From positions 248,001 to 312,000 of the forward strand of contig CAVYZX010000037.1 of assembly GCA_963773035.1 (NCBI GenBank): 64,000 nt of DNA, given 5' to 3'. Source of the stretch: CAVRXZ01 sp963773035. GTDB lineage: Bacteria; Acidobacteriota; Vicinamibacteria; Vicinamibacterales; CAVVIG01. The notes beneath the pieces are model-generated. The model was not told the origin of the DNA. It worked only from the letters and a program-made list of their open reading frames with translations, and did no database searches. This document shows, piece by piece, positions 59,166 to 64,000 of this stretch (position 1 is the first letter of the stretch; each line of letters begins with the position of its first letter). The position numbers were made by a program, and so were the translations under genes.

Positions 59166-59720
59166 ATGAGACGGAGCATTCTGACCGCACTGACCGCTTT
59201 GCTGTTGACACCCACACTGGCCCTCGCGCAGAAGGTCTCTTACGACTTCGACAAGACCGCGAGTTTCAGTGGTTTCAAGACCTACGCGCAGAAGGACGGG
59301 ACCAAGGTCGGCCAGCAACTGATCGACGACCGCATCGTCGCGGCAATTGACGAACAACTGGCGGCGAAAGGGTTCATGAAGGTCGATGCGAACCCCGATG
59401 TGATTGTCATTTATCACGTCGCCTTCGACAAAGAGAAGGACATATCGACTTACAGCTCTGGCTATGCCGGCGGATACGGCCCCTACGGCTATGGTTGGGG
59501 AGGCGGTTGGGGAACGGGCACGACGACGACCCAGGTGCGGGACATATTGATCGGCACGCTCGTTATCGACATGGCCGATGCGAAGAAGAATCAGCTCGCC
59601 TGGCGCGGGATGGGCACCAAGCAAGTGGACCCCACGGCCAAGCCCGAGAAGCGCGACAAGAACATCAGCGAAGCCGTGAAGAAGATCTTCAAGAACTATC
59701 CGCCGAAGGTGAAAACTTAG
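59166..59720 (+). CDS. DUF4136 domain exported protein
   Basis: A 184-residue protein with a signal peptide (RRSILTALTALLLTPTLALA, cleaved before QKVSYDF) and a DUF4136 domain: YDFDKTASFSGFKTYAQKDG, RIVAAIDEQLAAKGFMKVDA, PDVIVIYHVAFDKEKD, IGTLVIDMADAKKNQLAWRG, and ISEAVKKIFKNYPPK. A Gly/Tyr-rich insertion (GYAGGYGPYGYGWGGGWGTG) lies at about residues 100-120. AAAGGAG at 59153-59159 precedes the ATG; an earlier frame start at 58965 lacks any signal. Function of DUF4136 is unknown. It converges on the sigma-54 activator gene with 11 nt between stops. Confidence 0.85.
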   Translation: MRRSILTALTALLLTPTLALAQKVSYDFDKTASFSGFKTYAQKDGTKVGQQLIDDRIVAAIDEQLAAKGFMKVDANPDVIVIYHVAFDKEKDISTYSSGYAGGYGPYGYGWGGGWGTGTTTTQVRDILIGTLVIDMADAKKNQLAWRGMGTKQVDPTAKPEKRDKNISEAVKKIFKNYPPKVKT

Positions 59721-59731
59721 ATCGACAGGGG

Positions 59732-61825
59732 CTACGCCGGCTTCGGCCGACGGAGTCCCAGCTTGGCCATACGTGTCTCGAGGGTGGTGGGCCTCAAGCC
59801 CAGACGGTCCGCCGCTCCTCCCACTCCCCGAATCCGCCACCCCGTGCTCTCGAGCACACTCCGAATGTGATCGGTTTCGACATCGATGAGCTTGGTGCTG
59901 CGTTTGCCAGCAGCGACCGACGCCATCGGCGGGGTAATGGTCAGGCGAGGTCCGGTCGCCGCGATCATTGCTCGCTCGACGATGTTGCGCAGTTCACGGA
60001 TGTTGCCCGGCCACGGGTAACGTTGAAGAACGGCCATGTTCTCACGCGGGATGACATCGATTCGCTTACCGAACGCCCTTGAAAATTCCCCAACGAAGCG
60101 CCACACGAGGAGTGGGATGTCTTCGATCCGATCCCGCAGCGGCGGGACTTGGATAGGGAAGACGTTCATCCGGTAGAACAAATCCTCGCGAAACGTGCCG
60201 TCCGCGATGCGCTGCTCGAGGTCCCGGTGCGTTGCGGCGATGATCCGCGTGTTCACCTGAATTGGTTTCGGGCTTCCGAGGCGCTCCACCTGTCGCTCCT
60301 CGAGCACGCGCAGGAGCTTGACCTGAACCTCGAGCGGCAGGTCACCGATCTCGTCGAGAAAGATCGATGAGCGGTCCGCCAACTCGAAGCGTCCTACTTG
60401 CCGTGAGAGGGCACCGGTGAACGCTCCCTTTTCGCGGCCAAACAATTCGCTCTCGATCAGGGTATGGGGAATCGCGGCGCAGTTCACGCGGACCATCGCC
60501 GCCGCACGTCTGGCACTCAACTCGTGAACCAGGGTGGCGAAAAGCTCCTTGCCGGTACCTGTCTCCCCGAGCAGAAGAACAGTGGAATCGGTACTCGCGA
60601 CCTGCTTGACCTGCTCGAGCACGAGGCGAATGGCGGCGCTCGTGCCCACGATCGGATTCGTGCCGAGCTGATCTTCGTCCCCCGGGACCTCCGGACGAAA
60701 GTACACGTCCTTATCGTGCAGCCGGCCGCGCAGGTGTTTGACCTCAGCGAGAGCGCCGGCTATCGCCTCGTCTCCTTGGCGGCGGGCAAGAACGTTCCCG
60801 AACACGGAGGCAACGACCCGCAGACGCTGAAGCGTCTCCGGCTCCCATGCACGCTCGCGGCGCACCTTCTGGAAGCCGATAACGCCCGCGACCTTTCCCC
60901 CGACCGAAAGCGGCACCATTACGCTGGATCGCGTGCCTGTTTGCTCGTAGCTCGCACGGTCGACCGGGCTCGGGATCTGGTCCGAGGTGGAAAAGACCGC
61001 CACGTTACCCGCGAGCACGGTCTCGAAGGTCCAGGGGAACCCCTTCAACGTGGCGACTGAGTGGGGAGGGATCCCCGGCCGCTCCCAGCTAAGGACGCGG
61101 TCAGGCGAGCCGTTGGCGTGAATTCGGTCGAAGGCGCACCGGTCGGCGTCCAGCGTCTCGCAAATGCGGCGCAATCCATCGCGAATCGCATGGTCGAGCT
61201 GTTCTACGGGCAAGTTGATGAATTGCTCTGTGAGATCGGCGACGAGCGGCACGAAATGGACCTCGTTCTCGACCGTGGGGCGAACCTCGTTGACAGACGA
61301 CCGACCTTCGGCGATCTCGACGACAGTAACGAGCAAGTAAGCGTCCTCTTCAGTCGAGATTGTGTTCAGGCGAATCTCGACCGGGAATTCGAGGCCGTCA
61401 GACCGTCGGGCCAGCAGTCGGCGCGCGCCCTCCACGGGGCGCAATTCGCCAGGAGGATCAGGAAAAGAGCCGGATGCGTACTCCTTGGAGGCGGCTTGAC
61501 GGAAGTCCCGAAAAAGAACGTCAATGGACTGTCCGATCAGTTCCTCGCGAGAGTAGTCAAACAGACGCTCGAGTGTTTGGTTCACCAGAGTGATGACGCC
61601 GTCGGATCCAATCAGGACAACTCCATGCGGCAGCGCCTCCGCCACCGGTCGGAACACGCCGGCCGAGTCGCCGCTGACCGCCGTTGCTGTGGCGATCTTG
61701 GCGCCGCCTTCTGGCAGTGCCAACTGAGTGGCTACATTGAAACGGGCGTGCGGACCGACCGAAACACGGGCGAAAGGACCACTGTTCGTCGTTGACTCCA
61801 AGATGCCGGAGTTTAGCAGACCCAC
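59732..61825 (-). CDS. Sigma-54-dependent activator with PAS and GAF sensor domains
   Basis: A 697-residue enhancer-binding protein: a N-terminal PAS domain (about 55-170; AEALPHGVVLIGSDGVITLV, REELIGQSIDVLFRDF), a GAF domain (about 200-350; DRCAFDRIHANGSPDRVL, RSSVMVPLSVGGKVAGVIGF), a linker helix, the AAA+ domain with Walker A GETGTGKELFA, GAFTGA (EKGAFTGALSRQV) and Walker B IFLDEIGDLPLE, and a Fis-type HTH (GVGGAADRLGLRPTTLETRM) that is close to that of the activator at 49764. It is divergent from glgX with 143 nt between starts, which contain the sigma-54 promoter and the CCTGTCA palindrome. Confidence 0.92.
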   Translation of the reverse strand: MGLLNSGILESTTNSGPFARVSVGPHARFNVATQLALPEGGAKIATATAVSGDSAGVFRPVAEALPHGVVLIGSDGVITLVNQTLERLFDYSREELIGQSIDVLFRDFRQAASKEYASGSFPDPPGELRPVEGARRLLARRSDGLEFPVEIRLNTISTEEDAYLLVTVVEIAEGRSSVNEVRPTVENEVHFVPLVADLTEQFINLPVEQLDHAIRDGLRRICETLDADRCAFDRIHANGSPDRVLSWERPGIPPHSVATLKGFPWTFETVLAGNVAVFSTSDQIPSPVDRASYEQTGTRSSVMVPLSVGGKVAGVIGFQKVRRERAWEPETLQRLRVVASVFGNVLARRQGDEAIAGALAEVKHLRGRLHDKDVYFRPEVPGDEDQLGTNPIVGTSAAIRLVLEQVKQVASTDSTVLLLGETGTGKELFATLVHELSARRAAAMVRVNCAAIPHTLIESELFGREKGAFTGALSRQVGRFELADRSSIFLDEIGDLPLEVQVKLLRVLEERQVERLGSPKPIQVNTRIIAATHRDLEQRIADGTFREDLFYRMNVFPIQVPPLRDRIEDIPLLVWRFVGEFSRAFGKRIDVIPRENMAVLQRYPWPGNIRELRNIVERAMIAATGPRLTITPPMASVAAGKRSTKLIDVETDHIRSVLESTGWRIRGVGGAADRLGLRPTTLETRMAKLGLRRPKPA

Positions 61826-61836
61826 GACAGACCGGA

Positions 61837-61847
61837 ACCTGTCAGGT
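61837..61847. promoter_or_regulatory. Palindrome ACCTG-T-CAGGT, candidate activator-binding site
   Basis: A perfect 5-1-5 palindrome between the sigma-54 activator and glgX, 46 nt upstream of the -24 element of glgX. It contains CCTGTCA, the same half-site as the inverted repeat at 49655-49672 before the other activator. One base apart in length it is a plausible binding site for the Fis-type HTH; assignment inferred. Confidence 0.4.
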
Positions 61848-61891
61848 GTAGCAGGTCGCGTTAGAGCATTCGTAGCATTGAGTTACGTGTC

Positions 61892-61907
61892 TGGCATACG
61901 ATCTGCC
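61892..61907 (+). promoter_or_regulatory. Candidate sigma-54 (-24/-12) promoter for glgX
   Basis: TGGCATACGATCTGCC: GG at 61893-61894 and GC at 61905-61906 are exactly 10 nt apart; the -24 element TGGCA matches consensus and the -12 element is CTGC (consensus TTGC). Start of transcription would be about 61918, giving a 50-nt leader with AGGAG about 10 nt before the ATG. A sigma-54 activator gene is divergent on the other side. Confidence 0.55.
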
Positions 61908-61968
61908 ACCACGTGGCCGGCTAATGGGTTTACACGAGCTGGCCAACAGGCCTACAGGAGATAGAGCA

Positions 61969-64000
61969 ATGAAGCACACGCTCGCACCCGAGCAGCCAGG
62001 CTCGGTCCCCGGCATCGCGGCATCCGGATTCGCCTCGGGATCTGCAGCACCCCTTGGCGCCACCGTCACGGCGACCGGGACAAATTTCAGCGTGTTTTCC
62101 AAGCACGCGACCGGCATCGAGCTCTTGCTCTTCGATCGCGTAGACGATCGACGACCTGCACGAGTGATCCCTATCGACCCGGTGACGAATCGCCAATATC
62201 ACTACTGGCACACCTTTGTTGCGGGGGTGCGAGCTGGTCAGATCTACGGGTACCGAGGTTTGGGGCCGTTCGATCCGGCGAGCGGTCAGCGCTTCGATCC
62301 CGACAAGGTCCTGCTCGATCCCTACGGGCGCGGTGTCGTCGTACCTCAAGGCTTCAGCCGTGACGCCGCGGCTGAAAAGGGCGACAACGCGGCGACCGCC
62401 ATGAAGAGCGTCGTCGTCGACCCGGCCGGCTACGATTGGGAAGGCGATCGTCCTCTGAACATCCCTTCGTCGCGCACGGTGGTGTACGAGATGCACCTCC
62501 GCGGATTCACCAGACATCCCAATTCTGGTGTGTCAGAACGCACGCGGGGCACTTTCGCCGGGCTGATCGAGAAGATTCCTTACCTTCAGCAGCTCGGCAT
62601 AACCGCTGTGGAGTTGTTGCCGGTCTTTCAGTTCGACCCGCAGGCCGTCCCTCCCGGTCACGGTCGAGTCAACTACTGGGGTTACCAGCCGGTATCGTTC
62701 TTCGCGCCTCATCAAGCGTACAGCTCACGGCAAGATCCGCTCGGGCCGGTCGACGAGTTTCGCGACATGGTCAAGGCGCTGCATCGCGCCGGCATCGAAG
62801 TCATACTCGACGTGGTGTTCAACCACACGGCAGAAGGCGGCCAGGACGGTCCGACGCAGTGCTTCCGCGGGCTGGATAACAGTGCGTATTACATCCTGGA
62901 GCAAGATCGTTCGCGGTACGCCGACTTCTCCGGTTGCGGCAACACGCTCAATGCGAACCATCCGATCGTGCGCCGGATGATCGTGGACAGCCTGAAGTAT
63001 TGGGTCGAGTGCATGCACGTCGACGGGTTTCGCTTCGATCTCGCGTCCGTCCTTTCACGCGATCCATCAGGCCACCCGATGCCAAGTCCGCCAGTTTTGT
63101 GGGACATCGAATCGGAGCCTTCGCTCGCCGGTACGAAGCTCATCGCGGAAGCGTGGGATGCCGCGGGCCTCTATCAGGTGGGCACCTTCATCGGCGACTC
63201 CTGGAAGGAATGGAACGGGCGTTTCAGAGATGAAGTCCGCAGTTTCTTCCGCGGCGAAGACGACAAGGTGCAAGCGCTGGCGGATGCCTTGCTGGGGAGC
63301 CCGAACGTGTACGGCCACAAAGGGCGTGAAGCCGAAGCCAGCGTGAATTTCGTCACCTGCCACGATGGGTTCTCGCTGAACGACCTCGTTTCGTACAACT
63401 CCAAGCACAACGAAGCCAACGGCGAGGAGAATCGGGACGGCGCCGACGACAACCGAAGTTGGAATTGCGGGGTAGAAGGGCCTACTGGCGACCCGCAGAT
63501 CGAGGAGCTGCGGAACCGTCAGGTGAAGAACTTCCTGACCGTCACGCTGCTCTCGCTCGGTGTACCGATGATTCTCATGGGCGACGAAGTGCGGCGCACG
63601 CAAGGAGGCAACAACAACGCCTACTGTCACGACAACGAGGCGAACTGGTTCGACTGGTCGTTGGTAGAGAAGCATGCGGACGTTCATCGGTTTGTCAGCC
63701 TGCTCCTGGCGCGACGTCAGTTGCGGGACCAGACGGCGGAACGTCAACGCGTCAGCCTCACGCAGATGCTGCACCAGGCTAAGACCGCTTGGCACGGCGT
63801 GAAACACCTGCAGCCGGATTGGTCGCCTCAGTCGCACGCCCTGGCGTTCGGCGCCGACATGCGGAGGGAAGGCCTGGAGCTTTACGTGATCATGAACGCG
63901 TATTGGGAGCCGCTCCCGTTCGAGCTGCCGGAAACCACCGAGAGTGAACCGTGGTGTCGATGGATCGATACATCGCTCGAGACACCGGAGGACATCGTTC
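61969..64000 (+). CDS. glgX: Glycogen debranching enzyme GlgX, N-terminal part (3' end outside window)
   Basis: Isoamylase-type GH13 enzyme cleaving alpha-1,6 branches of glycogen. The frame is open from ATG 61969 (AGGAG about 10 nt upstream) through the window end, 677 codons so far. N-terminal beta-sandwich (CBM48-like, about 20-160), then the catalytic barrel with region I DVVFNHT, region II GFRFDLAS (nucleophile D357), region III IAEAWD (acid/base E394) and region IV TCHDG (D466). The motif YWGYQPVSFFAPHQAY and the insert GGNNNAYCHDNEANWFDW are typical of GlgX/TreX. Divergent from a sigma-54 activator; see the promoter entries. Confidence 0.95.
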   Translation, partial: MKHTLAPEQPGSVPGIAASGFASGSAAPLGATVTATGTNFSVFSKHATGIELLLFDRVDDRRPARVIPIDPVTNRQYHYWHTFVAGVRAGQIYGYRGLGPFDPASGQRFDPDKVLLDPYGRGVVVPQGFSRDAAAEKGDNAATAMKSVVVDPAGYDWEGDRPLNIPSSRTVVYEMHLRGFTRHPNSGVSERTRGTFAGLIEKIPYLQQLGITAVELLPVFQFDPQAVPPGHGRVNYWGYQPVSFFAPHQAYSSRQDPLGPVDEFRDMVKALHRAGIEVILDVVFNHTAEGGQDGPTQCFRGLDNSAYYILEQDRSRYADFSGCGNTLNANHPIVRRMIVDSLKYWVECMHVDGFRFDLASVLSRDPSGHPMPSPPVLWDIESEPSLAGTKLIAEAWDAAGLYQVGTFIGDSWKEWNGRFRDEVRSFFRGEDDKVQALADALLGSPNVYGHKGREAEASVNFVTCHDGFSLNDLVSYNSKHNEANGEENRDGADDNRSWNCGVEGPTGDPQIEELRNRQVKNFLTVTLLSLGVPMILMGDEVRRTQGGNNNAYCHDNEANWFDWSLVEKHADVHRFVSLLLARRQLRDQTAERQRVSLTQMLHQAKTAWHGVKHLQPDWSPQSHALAFGADMRREGLELYVIMNAYWEPLPFELPETTESEPWCRWIDTSLETPEDIV

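Overview
The window is a GC-rich bacterial chromosome segment, most likely from an acidobacterium of the Vicinamibacteria type. This is inferred from protein families that are strongly expanded in that phylum: a BlaR1/M56 peptidase carrying a TIGR03435 'soil-associated' domain, two secreted VWFA proteins of the TIGR03436 type, a very large Oar-like TonB-dependent receptor with a carboxypeptidase-regulatory domain, and winged-helix/AAA and sigma-54 regulators. No rRNA, tRNA, CRISPR array, phage or insertion sequence was seen.

Layout. 1-2971: branched-chain amino acid operon ilvB(partial)-ilvN-ilvC. 3067-9808: a quinol:acceptor oxidoreductase operon of the b6f/bc type (HEAT-repeat membrane protein, Rieske protein, split cytochrome b, and a 949-residue octaheme cytochrome c in place of cytochrome c1 or f). 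9931-13753: gamma-carbonic anhydrase-like protein, hisS, aspS. 13886-26978: a long co-directional housekeeping run, phoH-ybeY-corC-era-recO-glyQ-glyS-ppdK-corA-mutL, then a 57-residue membrane ORF. 27411-35049: anchored serine protease, rarA and an SpoU methyltransferase on the minus strand, greA, a patatin-fold protein that has lost its catalytic serine, a TrkA-N/DHH phosphoesterase fusion on the minus strand, and a VWFA protein. 35157-40669: uvrB, the mlaE-mlaF-mlaD lipid-transport module, and two small envelope proteins. 40797-48198: a tightly coupled blaI-blaR1-TonB receptor-VWFA operon closed by an intrinsic terminator. 48308-64000: an accessory/regulatory zone with a winged-helix ATPase, two sigma-54 activators, NlpE-like protein, a frameshifted BamA-type outer-membrane protein, PPK2, lipoprotein, membrane proteins and the start of a glycogen debranching enzyme (glgX).

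The most unusual non-coding signal is a set of short intergenic inverted repeats in the first 39 kb. They share an architecture (two arms of about 11-38 nt built of short repeated words, wedged between linked genes just before a start codon) but belong to several unrelated sequence families, and at least three families occur twice in the window. The most unusual regulatory signal is a well-spaced sigma-54 (-24/-12) promoter match upstream of glgX, divergent from a sigma-54 activator gene, with a short CCTGTCA-containing palindrome that shares its half-site with an inverted repeat upstream of the second sigma-54 activator.

Functions and families were assigned by reading motifs by eye; no database search was possible. 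Start codons were moved from the longest open frame where motif position or a ribosome-binding site favoured an internal start.
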